The notes beneath the pieces were generated by a model. That model saw nothing but the letters and a program-made list of their open reading frames with translations. It ran no database searches and was not told the origin of the DNA. From Conus ventricosus (Eukaryota; Mollusca; Gastropoda; Neogastropoda; Conidae), in NCBI GenBank assembly GCA_018398815.1, contig CM031626.1, forward strand, positions 31,109,745-31,173,744: a DNA stretch of 64,000 nt, given 5' to 3'. This document shows, piece after piece, positions 10,054 to 19,504 of the stretch (position 1 is the first letter of the stretch; every line of letters starts with the position of its first letter). Made by a program: the position numbers and the translations under genes.

Positions 10054-10077
10054 CAAGTGATCACATATGATCACTTG
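10054..10077. promoter_or_regulatory. Perfect inverted repeat (10-base arms, 4-base spacer)
   Basis: CAAGTGATCA-CATA-TGATCACTTG. The same sequence lies at about 15647-15670 in unit 2. It looks like a dimer-binding operator or a cruciform seed, but its role is unknown. Confidence 0.5.
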
Positions 10078-10184
10078 ACCTAGTTGATTGAGGTTGCGCG
10101 CGAGACACAACCTGTTTAGTCACAAAGCAAGAAGTGGCCCTAGTAGTTTCACTTTTTGTTTGTTTGTTGGTGTTTGTGTGTTTT

Positions 10185-10414
10185 TGTCCTACCCCACGCA
10201 TGCACACCCCCACCCCACCCACGCACGCACGTCCCCCACCCCCTACCCCTGGACTGTCTATTGTGTGTTTGTTTGTTGTTTGTTTGTGTTTGTTGTTTGT
10301 GTGTGTGTGTGTTTTGTCCTACCCCACGCACGCACGTCCCCCCACCCCCACCCCACGCACGCACGTCCCCCACCCCCACCCCACGCACGCACGTCCCCCC
10401 ACCCCCACCCCACG
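10185..10414. repeat. GC-rich minisatellite (CCCCACGCACGCACGTCCCC type)
   Basis: Units of about 26-28 bp containing CACGCACGCACGTCCCC and CACCCC recur 5-6 times, split by a GTTTGT-rich stretch (10260-10310). Long Pro/His/Arg/Thr frames on either strand come from this repeat and are not genes. Unit 2 has the same array at about 15778-16012. Confidence 0.85.
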
Positions 10415-10690
10415 CACGCACACTCAAGTCATCCACAAGTTCTTAACTCAAGTCACTCCAAGTCACTTCTAAGTTCTTACTCAAGTCATCCTCAAGTCAT
10501 CCTCAAGTCAACATCAAGTCATTCACAAGTTTTTACTCAAGTCATCCTCAAGTCACCCAAGTCACTTTTAAGTTCTTACCCAAGTCATCCCCCAAGTCAT
10601 CCTCAAGTTCTTACCCAAGTTAACCCAAGATCATAACTAAGTCATCCTCTAAGTACAACCAAGTTCTTATTCAAGTTATCTTATAATTAT
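10415..10690. repeat. AAGT iteron array, inner element unit 1
   Basis: About two dozen degenerate 10-12-bp units such as CAAGTCATCCT, CAAGTTCTTAC and CAAGTCACTTC follow one another. It lies between the GC-rich minisatellite and the 3' end of B1. A similar AAGT-based array lies in the outer element at 32665-32882. Confidence 0.85.
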
Positions 10691-10712
10691 CAAAAAAAAA
10701 AAACAATACAAT

Positions 10713-10955
10713 CTATGTTTTTATCTTAAATAGTAGATGTCTAATATAGTACACACACGCCTCAAAAAACGCGTCATCGCTGAGGATGTCTTGCTCAGCG
10801 TTCTCTGCGCAAGATCGGTCAGCATAAATCTTAATGAAGTTCTTACATCCTAAGCAACCGCATTGATTACAATTCTGGTCTATGGAAATGTCTTTTATAG
10901 ACTCCATGTCTTTATTTATTGACTTCATCATTTTAAACAAATAATAATCCGCCAT
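10713..10955 (-). CDS. B1: small Cys-rich protein of unknown function
   Basis: An 80-residue frame starting MADYYLFKMMKS with a cysteine cluster QNCNQCGCLGCKNF (C-x2-C-x-C-x2-C) near residues 29-37, which could bind a metal. The frame is unbroken and identical in unit 2 (16306-16548), which supports a real gene. The start is next to an AT-rich stretch (10956-10986). The outer element has no homologue between B2 and polB. No family is recognised. Confidence 0.6.
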   Translation of the reverse strand: MADYYLFKMMKSINKDMESIKDISIDQNCNQCGCLGCKNFIKIYADRSCAENAEQDILSDDAFFEACVYYIRHLLFKIKT

Positions 10956-10986
10956 GATCTATTTTTATTAAAAATTTTTTAAAATA

Positions 10987-11443
10987 TTATTGCATTTGAA
11001 ATGGATCAAAATGATCTTTTGTTGTTGGCGTTCCCGGCGTGCTGTTGTTTTCGTCTTTTGTATTTAGTGGTTGAGATTGTTTGGACTTTGGTTCTTGGTG
11101 TTGCTGTTTATATATTTTATAACCGTAATAACCCCCCAGCAGCAACAAGGACGCCAAAAATGACAACAGTTTTAAGTTCAATATTCCATGAAGACTTTGG
11201 TGCTGTAGGCCTTGAATCAACTTGTTCTGGTGTTTTTATAGCCGACATTGAAACAACTGTTGGCGGCGTTATGTTTTCATTATGAGCTATATTCTGTGAT
11301 TGTAACTGTAATTTTTTTTGTTTGTTCCACTCAGCTAATTTTTTTCCTGCCGCAATGCGTCCAGGATGAGGTGTTTTAGTGACCACTTTCACCTGATTCA
11401 ATGTTTTCTGATTCTGATTCTGATGATTTTCTGGCTCGTTCAT
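10987..11443 (-). pseudogene. B2: single-pass membrane protein, unit 1 (one frameshift)
   Basis: The N-terminal frame (11443 to 11117) is hydrophilic with PGRIAAGKKLAEWNKQ and ends in a hydrophobic stretch VVIFGVLVAAGG. The C-terminal frame (11220 to 10987) continues with YGYKIYKQQHQEPKSKQ and a polar tail ending DHFDPFQMQ. A base change in a C-run near 11133 separates them. The outer paralogue (32233-32658) is one open frame with the same layout: PGR-x-AG motif, one transmembrane segment, polar tail ending DPFSME. The conserved topology suggests an envelope or host-membrane protein; function is unknown. Confidence 0.65.
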
Positions 11444-11469
11444 TTTGAAGGGAAATAAAATCTATATGA

Positions 11470-11900
11470 TTAAAAGTTATTAATCCATGATTAATGGCGA
11501 TAACAATGTTCCAAATCTGTAATACAGATCACATCCTAGAGACTCTAATGACTTTGTTAAAACTGGATCCTGTGTTAAATCATACATAAAATCTTGTTCA
11601 GAATCAATGGGAGCAAATCTACTGACTAGTTTAGTGTACAAACTAAGAACCGTTTGCCCTACACTTTTTACCATTCTTGATCCAAGTTGCGCTTCATACC
11701 TGTTATGATACTTTAAAATGTCTTGCGGCGACATCTGTTGAATCTGTTCTATGCTGAATTCATTTCCGAGGAACTGTTTTGTTTTTCCGCATGCTGCCAA
11801 AGAATACAGCCCTTTCCTTTTTGGGCATAATAGCTTGCTCATCAACCTGGTCATTTGTAATCATAAGTTCAGGAAGGTTTAATAGATCGTCGCTGTTCAT
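11470..11900 (-). pseudogene. B3: conserved unknown protein, unit 1 (frameshift near the N-terminus)
   Basis: ATG at 11900 gives MNSDDLLNLPELMITND; one extra C near 11810 shifts the frame. The main frame holds YSLAACGKTKQFLGNEFSIE and RYEAQLGSRMVKSVGQTVLS. Unit 2 (17040-17492) is open through this region. The outer copy (31775-32236) is intact and strongly similar. It diverges from B4 across 34 AT-rich bases, probably a shared promoter. No domain is recognised; mostly helical with a hydrophobic C-terminus. Confidence 0.65.
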
Positions 11901-11934
11901 GTTTTTATTAATTATAATTATTTTATTTTTTTAA
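11901..11934. promoter_or_regulatory. AT-rich divergent intergenic gap B3/B4
   Basis: Thirty-four bases made almost only of A and T (TTATTAATTATAATTATTTTATTTTT-like) between divergent starts. Similar AT-rich gaps precede most genes of both elements, for example 27381-27398 and 36266-36305, so they probably act as simple late-type promoters. This is inferred from position only. Confidence 0.4.
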
Positions 11935-12166
11935 ATGAGCGCCGAAAAAACTGTCGCCAACCTTGTATTACCATTCTGCTGTTATTGGGGGCCTAAGTAT
12001 AGGATACACAATGCTTGGTAAAAGCTTGTTAAAAATAAACCGGCAGATCTTGGCAAACTAGACTTTGAGGATTCAGCAAAAGCTAATTGCTATCATTGCA
12101 GCTTCGTTTGCCACGAAAGATTTTCTAGTCAAGCAAGGAATAATTCCCGACAGTATAAATATGTAA
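11935..12166 (+). pseudogene. B4: small two-helix membrane protein, unit 1 (frameshifts)
   Basis: It starts MSAEKTVANL and is broken by single-base changes near 11965, 12035 and 12085. Unit 2 (17527-17757) is the open version of 76 codons. It ends 22 bases before B5. Confidence 0.65.
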
Positions 12167-12188
12167 ATAAAAAATACATTTATAAAAA

Positions 12189-12596
12189 ATGGCTTCACTC
12201 GTAATGATGATAGGTGGCGCTGTGGTGAATGCGCTTGCTTTTAGCGGAAGTAATTACGCATTTAGTAAACTGCGGGATGACGGCGAGAGAAAAAGACATA
12301 ACAAAGCTGTGGAGCAACTAGCTGCAGCACAAGATCGCTATGAAAAGCAGGAGAATCGAGCAGTTAGATTTATTAATAACAAACTGAAAAAACAGGGACA
12401 TGCAGCTTACACATTTAAAGATGTTGACTAGGCAATAAAAGAATATTATCTTGTAACAGGCAAACCAATCGAAACATTGCCCCCCCCAAATTCAGTGACT
12501 TTTATCAGCCATCAGAAAAACAAAAGATGCAAGAAATCGTGTTTTTTTGTCGTTGGTATGACTGTCGTGTATTTTGTTGGGCATAATATTGGCTGA
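12189..12596 (+). pseudogene. B5: membrane protein with central helix, unit 1 (internal TAG)
   Basis: It starts MASLVMMIGGAVVNALAFSG, a hydrophobic first segment, followed by a charged helix (DDGERKRHNKAVEQLAAAQD). An in-frame TAG at 12429 ends the frame after KDVD; the same TAG occurs in unit 2. The reading after it encodes YQPSEKQK and a second hydrophobic end. The outer copy (30948-31235) is shorter and lacks the part around the TAG. Confidence 0.6.
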
Positions 12597-12603
12597 ATAA
12601 AAA

Positions 12604-13550
12604 ATGAACAAAATCTATTATTCGCCAAAAGGATATTGGAAGGGAATCACGGCAATAAAAAGCTAAGCCAAGCGGCAGGAGTCAGTGAACAAACAGCAAA
12701 AGAATGGTTATCTAAACAAGCGATTTGGCAAATTTATTTACCTGCCCCTAGACGAATACAGAGACCACACTTTGTGAACACAATACCGAACGACACCCAT
12801 CAAATGGATCTTCTATATTTACCCCATGATACGATTAGGCGAAAAAGATTTAAGTACGCACTCACAGTCATTGACATAGCTTCAAGATACAAAGATGCGG
12901 AACCATTAACACAAAAGAGTGCTTCTGCTGTTGCTGTTGCCATACAACTGATATACCAACGGGGCCCGCTAACTTATCCTCGCATGATTCAAGTCGATGA
13001 TGGGAAAGAATTTAAAGGCCAAGTGAATCAATTATTGTTAAACATAGAGTTACCATCAAAAGAGGCATTCCGGGCGTTCACAGATCACAGGCTTTAGTTG
13101 AAAACTTTAACAAACAGTTAGCTGAAAGACTTTTTTCCTACCAGTATCACAGAGAGCTTATTGACATTCTCGCAACACAGAATGGGTTAGAAGACTGCCC
13201 TCAGTTTTGCGCGCAATGAATAATGAAGAATTTAAAGGGCTAAAACCAGTACAAGCAATCAAAAGAAAAACAATAAATGTTGTTGAAGACGCTAGCACAA
13301 CCAGCAAACTATTACCATTTGGTTTTAAAGTAAGGGACCTTTATTTGCCGGGAGAAGCAGAAGGGGACACTCGCATCAGGACAACAGATCCAGTTTGGAG
13401 TGTTGATCCATATGAAATAAAAAGAATTGTAAAGATGAATCCGCCCGTGTATTTTTACGAGAAACTGACACAACAAAACAACCAGCTCCTCAAAAATCTT
13501 TTGTGAAAGAAGAACTGCAGATAATCCCCCCAGACACAGTTCCGCTTTAA
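12604..13550 (+). pseudogene. Retroviral-type (DDE) integrase, unit 1 (frameshifts)
   Basis: It starts MNKIYYSPKGYWKG at 12604, 8 bases after B5. A frame change near 12655 lies before the helix-turn-helix-like segment GVSEQTAKEWLSKQAIW. The core contains THQMDLLYLPHD, QVDDGKEFKG and QALVENFN, the D, D and E of the rve fold. Extra breaks near 13045 and 13170 are absent from unit 2. It would insert element DNA into the host genome and create the target duplications. See unit 2 for the better copy. Confidence 0.85.
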
Positions 13551-13580
13551 TTAATTTACGTAAATATATTTGAGTTTAAA

Positions 13581-13920
13581 ATGGAAGCTCAGAAAAAAGA
13601 AACCTTACATGAAACTAAAATGGAAGCAAGAATGGCAAAGGAAGAGGCCTGGAAATTAAATGGGAGAATTATTTCGATATAATGACGGCATTAGAGAAGT
13701 ATTTAAGACGAATGATTATCTTATGCTAGAACGGCCCGAACCCAGAGCCCCAAATTTTGATTTTCAAGTATGGGATAAAGAATATCTTGAAATGATAAAA
13801 AAAAATTCGAACACATTTAGCAAACATAAATAATACTTTGGGTGAATTGGATTGTGTTATGTCTGCGCTCATGGTAAAGTTGTGGAAACTTTTAAACTCC
13901 CTGATGAAGATATATATTTA
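13581..13920 (+). pseudogene. B7: small unknown protein, unit 1 (frameshifts)
   Basis: ATG at 13581 (MEAQKKE), 30 bases after integrase. It is Lys/Glu/Arg-rich at the start, then has LERPEPRAPNFDFQ. Unit 2 (19172-19503) is closer to open. It is convergent with polB, the two ends touching. There is no known family. Confidence 0.5.
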
Positions 13921-15497
13921 ATAAAGGCCTTCGGTTCTCCAATGCCCAATTGCATATGAAAACTCTGGATTAACAAACACACGTTTTGTGTTTGTTCTAT
14001 CTAATGACTTTTTTGTTACAACCGTTGTGTTGATCTCATGTAGATTAGATCGCAGTTTACGTTGTCATGATGAAAAGTTTTATTGTCAAACAATGCTTCT
14101 TTGTAGTTGTCATGCGATATGCTCGACTGCACAACATTGCGAGATATTCCTTTTGCTTTCTTAATGGTTTTCTCCTGGCTCGAAATACTGTACATTTTTT
14201 ACCTTAACCCCACATACTCCTTGATCACCTTTCCAGATAATTCATCCTTCATCTTTCCTAAAACCTTCTTGTTAGTAATTGAATGCAAAGGCGAATCTTT
14301 AGGGTAATCGGATGTGTCATACCATCCTGCATGTCCTTTAGCCACTTCGATTTCCATGTCTTTATAGATGTCTTCAGTAGGGATATCTATAACAAAACTA
14401 TCTGTATCTGTGTAAAGTACTCTGGACTCAGGATATAGGGGCTTAAAGTAGTCATAAAGACATTCTAACATCAAAAGCTTTGTTAATTCTAAAACAGTAA
14501 ACCCAATAAATACAGGTTTGTCTAATTTGACTTTCTTTTTTTTCATCATTATACCAAAAACCTGATCATGAAATCTTCTAAAATCCTGATAATTAGGTTT
14601 TGAAGTCAGCTTAATTGCTTCATTCTCTCTGGTGACCAATCTAACATCTTTGCGCTTGTGCGGATTTTCCATAGTCTTTCCAAAACAACTGTTGTTCATC
14701 AGCTTGAAAAAATCTTTTTCTGAAGCATCTGCGGATTTAGTTCTGAGATCAGTGTTCTTCATGATGTATGGTTTCATGAACTGTTTTTTGATCAAAAGCA
14801 ATTATACGATGAACAGCTGTCAACTTCAAACCGTGTCTTAAATAAAATTGTAGAAGTCTGTAATGGCAGACATAATTTTTTTTTCCCGAAGATTAGGCAC
14901 AAGTTTAGGCGGCTCTGTTTTTGCCATCTTTAGACTTTCTGCTGCTAATGGGTAGTCATTATGTAGGTCATGGAGTTCATGAGGATATTCTAAGTCAACT
15001 TCTAGAATGTATCCACGCTGTTGACCCGGCGTTAAACTGCTCAACCACTTTAATGCCTTTTGAATATTTTTCGGATTGTCTTCTGTGTACATTTTAAAGT
15101 TGCGTAACGGAAGTGATTGCGCCATTGCCCATCCATACAGATTGTTTGCAAACTAAATACATGAGATAGTTAGACCTTTTACTTGGATCATAGTTGTCTA
15201 AGTATTTGTTGTTTGCTTTACAGTAATGATGCGACGCCATACTAATTCCTCCACGCAATCCGTTTTCAATCATCTGAATCATTGGTAGGTCAGACAATAA
15301 ATCAATCTGTACTCCAGTAAACTTTAAGAAAGCATCCCAACTCATCCCAGGCGCAGAAATGTAATGCGCGGGATCCAGACTATAATGTTTCATGCAGGTC
15401 TTTCTGTAATTTTCAAAAATATCCGCCAAAAACAAACGTCTGCCATCAAGTAGGAGTCATGATAGTCTCCCATTGTTTTACACTCTAATTTTGCCAG
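13918..15497 (-). pseudogene. Family B DNA polymerase, 3' part only (unit 1)
   Basis: This is the C-terminal half of polB. It includes LMNNSCFGKTMEN (motif B), LYTDTDSF (motif C, about 14396-14420) and PEFSYAIGHWRT-like ending codons. The 5' half is missing because the duplication joint at 15497 cuts the gene. Frame breaks lie near 14180, 14820, 14940 and 15140. It cannot encode a polymerase by itself. Confidence 0.9.
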
Positions 15498-15777
15498 CAG
15501 TTCTGAATAGCGAGATTTCTATAAGTGGCTGAAAGGATCTTGCTCATCATTCCTGCCTTTCATAAAACATATCAAAACATGTTTCTTACCTTCCCCCAAT
15601 CACAAGACTAGACACAGCACCTGCAAAGCTCAGCGGCAAACTAGGCCAAGTGATCACATATGATCACTTGACCTAGTTGATTGAGGTTGCGCGCGAGACA
15701 CAACCTGTTTAGTCACAAAGCAAGAAGTGGCCCTAGTAGTTTCACTTCTTGTTTGTTTGTTGGTGTTTGTGTGTTTT

Positions 15778-16283
15778 GTCCTACCCCACGCATGCACACC
15801 CCCACCCCCACCCCACGCACGCACGTCCCCCCACCCCCACCCCTGGACTGTCTATTGTGTGTTTGTTTGTTGTTGTTTGTGTTTGTTGTTTGTGTGTGTG
15901 TGTGTTTTGTCCTACCCCACGCACGCACGTCCCCCCACCCCACCCCACGCACGCACGTCCCCCCACCCCCACCCCACGCACGCACGTCCCCCCACCCCCA
16001 CCCCACGCACGCACACTCAAGTCATCCACAAGTTCTTAACTCAAGTCACTCCAAGTCACTTCTAAGTTCTTACTCAAGTCATCCTCAAGTCATCCTCAAG
16101 TCAACATCAAGTCATTCACAAGTTTTTACTCAAGTCATCCTCAAGTCACCCCAAGTCACTTTTAAGTTCTTACCCAAGTCATCCCCCAAGTCATCCTCAA
16201 GTTCTTACCCAAGTTAACCTAAGATCATAACTAAGTCATCCTCTAAGTACAACCAAGTTCTTATTCAAGTTATCTTATAATTA
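15778..16283. repeat. GC-rich minisatellite and AAGT iteron array, unit 2
   Basis: The copy of 10185-10690. The minisatellite (15778-16012) is followed by CAAGTCATCC-type units (16013-16283). The unit count matches unit 1, so no unit gain or loss has followed the duplication. Confidence 0.85.
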
Positions 16284-16305
16284 TCAAAAAAAAAAACAAT
16301 ACAAT

Positions 16306-16548
16306 CTATGTTTTTATCTTAAATAGTAGATGTCTAATATAGTACACACACGCCTCAAAAAACGCGTCATCGCTGAGGATGTCTTGCTCAGCGTTCTCTG
16401 CGCAAGATCGGTCAGCATAAATCTTAATGAAGTTCTTACATCCTAAGCAACCGCATTGATTACAATTCTGGTCTATGGAAATGTCTTTTATAGACTCCAT
16501 GTCTTTATTTATTGACTTCATCATTTTAAACAAATAATAATCCGCCAT
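16306..16548 (-). CDS. B1: small Cys-rich protein, unit 2
   Basis: The encoded 80 residues are the same as unit 1 (10713-10955), including the C-x2-C-x-C-x2-C cluster. This is one of few genes without any indel between the units. Confidence 0.6.
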   Translation of the reverse strand: MADYYLFKMMKSINKDMESIKDISIDQNCNQCGCLGCKNFIKIYADRSCAENAEQDILSDDAFFEACVYYIRHLLFKIKT

Positions 16549-16578
16549 GATCTATTTTTATAAAAAATTTTTAAAATA

Positions 16579-17036
16579 TTATTGCATTTGAAATGGATCA
16601 AAATGATCTTTTGTTGTTGGCGTTCCTGGCGTGCTGTTGTGTTCGTCTTTTGTATTTAGTGGTTGAGATTGTTTGGACTTTGGTTCTTGGTGTTGCTGTT
16701 TATATATTTTATAAACCGTAATAACCGCCCCCAGCAGCAACAAGGACGCCAAAAATGACAACAGTTTTAAGTTCAATATTCCATGAAGACTTTGGTGCTG
16801 TAGGCCTTGAATCAACTTGTTCTGGTGTTTTTATAGCCGACATTGAAACAACTGTTGGCGGCGTTATGTTTTCATTATGAGCTATATTCTGTGATTGTAA
16901 CTGTAATTTTTTTGTTTGTTCCACTCAGCTAATTTTTTTCCTGCCGCAATGCGTCCAGGATGAGTGTTTTAGTGACCACTTTCACCTGATTCAATGTTTT
17001 CTGATTCTGATTCTGATGATTTTCTGGCTCGTTCAT
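16579..17036 (-). pseudogene. B2: single-pass membrane protein, unit 2 (frameshifts)
   Basis: Start ATG at 17036 (MNEPENHQNQ). A missing G near 16962 breaks the frame after VVTKT, and another change near 16727 separates the membrane segment from the polar tail. In this copy the frame of B3 runs into B2 without a stop, giving an apparent 187-residue fusion (17492-16929), most likely caused by a lost base near 17042. Confidence 0.65.
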
Positions 17037-17039
17037 TTT

Positions 17040-17492
17040 GAAGGAAATAAAATCTATATGATTAAAAGTTATTAATCCCATGATTAATGGCGATAACAAT
17101 GTTCCAAATCTGTAATACAGATCACATCCTAGAGACTCTAATGACTTTGTTAAAACTGGATCCTGTGTTAAATCATACATAAAATCTTGTTCAGAATCAA
17201 TGGGAGCAAATCTACTGACTAGTTTAGTGTACAAACTAAGAACCGTTTGCCCTACACTTTTTACCATTCTTGATCCAAGTTGCGCTTCATACCTGTTATG
17301 ATACTTTAAAATGTCTTGCGGCGACATCTGTTGAATCTGTTCTATGCTGAATTCATTTCCGAGGAACTGTTTTGTTTTTCCGCATGCTGCCAAAGAATAC
17401 AGCCTTTCCTTTTTGGGCATAATAGCTTGCTCATCAACCTGGTCATTTGTAATCATAAGTTCAGGAAGGTTTAATAGATCGTCGCTGTTCAT
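17040..17492 (-). CDS. B3: conserved unknown protein, unit 2 (N-terminus open)
   Basis: MNSDDLLNLPELMITNDQ leads without a break into ERLYSLAACGKTKQFLGN, QEDFMYDLTQ-like acidic parts and a hydrophobic end (LLSPLIMGLITFNHIDF). This is the better copy of B3. About 150 residues match the outer copy, where B3 ends in NKKK and overlaps B2 by ATGA. Function is unknown; presence in both elements indicates it is a core gene of this lineage. Confidence 0.65.
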
Positions 17493-17526
17493 GTTTTTAT
17501 TAATTATAATTATTTTATTTTTTTAA

Positions 17527-17757
17527 ATGAGCGCCGAAAAAACTGTCGCCAACCTTGTATACCATTCTGCTGTTATTGGGGGCCTAAGTATAGGATACAC
17601 AATGCTTGGTAAAAGCTTGTTAAAAATAAAACCGGCAGATCTTGGCAAACTAGACTTTGAGGATTCAGCAAAGCTAATTGCTATCATTGCAGCTTCGTTT
17701 GCCACGAAAGATTTTCTAGTCAAGCAAGGAATAATTCCAGACAGTATAAATATGTAA
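17527..17757 (+). CDS. B4: small two-helix membrane protein, unit 2
   Basis: Seventy-six codons starting MSAEKTVANLVYHSAV. Two hydrophobic stretches (VIGGLSIGYTMLG and LIAIIAASFATKDFLV) flank a KPADLGKLDFED hinge. Two outer paralogues exist (31272-31499 and 31508-31735). It reads away from B3 across a 34-base AT-rich gap. A membrane or holin-like role can be imagined, but nothing in the sequence proves it. Confidence 0.65.
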   Translation: MSAEKTVANLVYHSAVIGGLSIGYTMLGKSLLKIKPADLGKLDFEDSAKLIAIIAASFATKDFLVKQGIIPDSINM

Positions 17758-17779
17758 ATAAAAAATACATTTATAAAAA

Positions 17780-18187
17780 ATGGCTTCACTCGTAATGATG
17801 ATAGGTGGCGCTGTGGTGAATGCGCTTGCTTTTAGCGGAAGTAATTACGCATTTAGTAAACTGCGGGATGACGGCGAGAGAAAAAGACATAACAAAGCTG
17901 TGGAGCAACTAGCTGCAGCACAAGATCGCTATGAAAAGCAGAGAATCGAGCAGTTAGATTTTATTAATAACAAACTGAAAAAACAGGGACATGCAGCTTA
18001 CACATTTAAAGATGTTGACTAGGCAATAAAAGAATATTATCTTGTAACAGGCAAACCAATCGAAACATTGCCCCCACCAAAATTCAGTGACTTTTATCAG
18101 CCATCAGAAAAACAAAAGATGCAAGAAATCGTGTTTATTGTCGTTGGTATGACTGTCGTGTATTTTGTTGCGCATAATATTGGCTGA
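17780..18187 (+). pseudogene. B5: membrane protein, unit 2 (internal TAG at 18020)
   Basis: Same as unit 1: hydrophobic start MASLVMMIGGAVVNALAFSG, charged helix, then TAG after FKDVD, and an in-frame continuation ending in a second membrane segment (VFIVVGMTVVYFVAH). Because the TAG is in both units it is older than the duplication or a systematic feature, not a random read error. Confidence 0.6.
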
Positions 18188-18194
18188 ATAAAAA

Positions 18195-19141
18195 ATGAAC
18201 AAAATCTATTATTCGCCAAAAGGATATTGGAAGGGAATCACGGCAATAAAAAGCTAAGCCAAGCGCAGGAGTCAGTGAACAAACAGCAAAAGAATGGTTA
18301 TCTAAACAAGCGATTTGGCAAATTTATTTACCTGCCCCTAGACGAATACAGAGACCACACTTTGTGAACACAATACCGAACGACACCCATCAAATGGATC
18401 TTCTATATTTACCCCATGATACGATTAGGCGAAAAAGATTTAAGTACGCACTCACAGTCATTGACATAGCTTCAAGATACAAAGATGCGGAACCATTAAC
18501 ACAAAAGAGTGCTTCTGCTGTTGCTGTTGCCATACAACTGATATACCAACGGGGCCCGCTAACTTATCCTCGCATGATTCAAGTCGATGATGGGAAAGAA
18601 TTTAAAGGCCAAGTGAATCAATTATTGTTAAAACATAGAGTTACCATCAAAAGAGGCATTCCGGGCGTTCACAGATCACAGGCTTTAGTTGAAAACTTTA
18701 ACAAACAGTTAGCTGAAAGACTTTTTTCCTACCAGTATCACAGAGAGCTTATTGACAATTCTCGCAACACAGAATGGGTTAGAAGACTGCCCTCAGTTTT
18801 GCGCGCAATGAATAATGAAGAATTTAAAGGGCTAAAACCAGTACAAGCAATCAAAAGAAAAACAATAAATGTTGTTGAAGACGCTAGCACAACCAGCAAA
18901 CTATTACCATTTGTTTGAAAGTAAGGTACCTTTAATTTGCCGGGAGAAGCAGAAGGGGACACTCGCATCAGGACAACAGATCCAGTTTGGAGTGTTGATC
19001 CATATGAAATAAAAAGAATTGTAAAGATGAATCCGCCCGTGTATTATTTACGAGAAACTGACACAACAAAACACCAGCTCCTCAAAGACTTTTGTGAAAG
19101 AAGAACTGCAGATAATCCCACCAGACACAGTTCCGCTTTAA
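18195..19141 (+). pseudogene. Retroviral-type (DDE) integrase, unit 2 (best copy)
   Basis: MNKIYYSPKGYWKG start, then a frame change near 18245 and a lost G near 18266. The catalytic core (18364-18918) is open: Asp in HQMDLLYLP (18397-18399), Asp in QVDDGKEF (18586-18588) and Glu in ALVENFN (18691-18693). The second Asp and the Glu are 35 codons apart, as in retroviral integrases. The N-terminus has a helix-turn-helix-like segment and no HHCC zinc finger that I can see. A late frame change near 18915 precedes the C-terminal part. Family assignment is firm; activity is doubtful because of the frame breaks. Confidence 0.9.
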
Positions 19142-19171
19142 TTAATTTACGTAAATATATTTGAGTTTAAA

Positions 19172-19503
19172 ATGGAAGCTCAGAAAAAAGAACCTTACAT
19201 GAAACTAAAATGGAAGCAAGAATGGCAAAGGAAGAGGCCTGGAAATTAATGGAGAATTATTTCGATAAATGACGGCATTAGAGAAGTATTTAAGACGAAT
19301 GATTATCTATGCTAGAACGGCCAGAACCCAGAGCCCCAAATTTTGATTTTCAAGTATGGGATAAAGAATATCTTGAAATGATAAAAAAAAATTCGAACAC
19401 ATTAGCAAACATAAATAATACTTTGGGTGAATTGGATTGTGTTATGTCTGCGCTCATGGTAAAAGTTGTGGAAACATATAAACTCCCTGATGAAGATATA
19501 TAA
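19172..19503 (+). pseudogene. B7: small unknown protein, unit 2 (partly broken)
   Basis: MEAQKKEPYMKLKWKQEW start, frame changes near 19250 and 19268, then an open stretch (19309-19503) with LERPEPRAPNFDFQVWDKEY, a helical part and the end LPDEDI. About 110 residues. Its stop lies one base from the end of polB on the other strand. No homologue is visible in the outer element, where the region was probably deleted. Confidence 0.5.
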
Positions 19504-19504
19504 T

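Larger units (their letters stand above)
9905..15497. repeat. 5.59-kb tandem duplication, unit 1
   Basis: It runs from CAGTTCTGAATAGCG to TTTTGCCAG and is almost identical to 15498-21091. Most differences are one-base indels in homopolymers. The unit holds the repeat-rich region, B1-B5, integrase, B7 and the 3' part of polB. The far end cuts polB in mid-gene. Confidence 0.93.

Noticed and set aside
10088..10636. Long Pro/His/Thr/Ser-rich reading frames on both strands (also 15681-16217)
   Set aside because: They come from the CACGCACG minisatellite and AAGT array; several frames and both strands are open at once, and no conserved protein features appear.
10415..10690. CRISPR array
   Set aside because: The units follow each other without unique spacers, are degenerate, and the context is eukaryotic.
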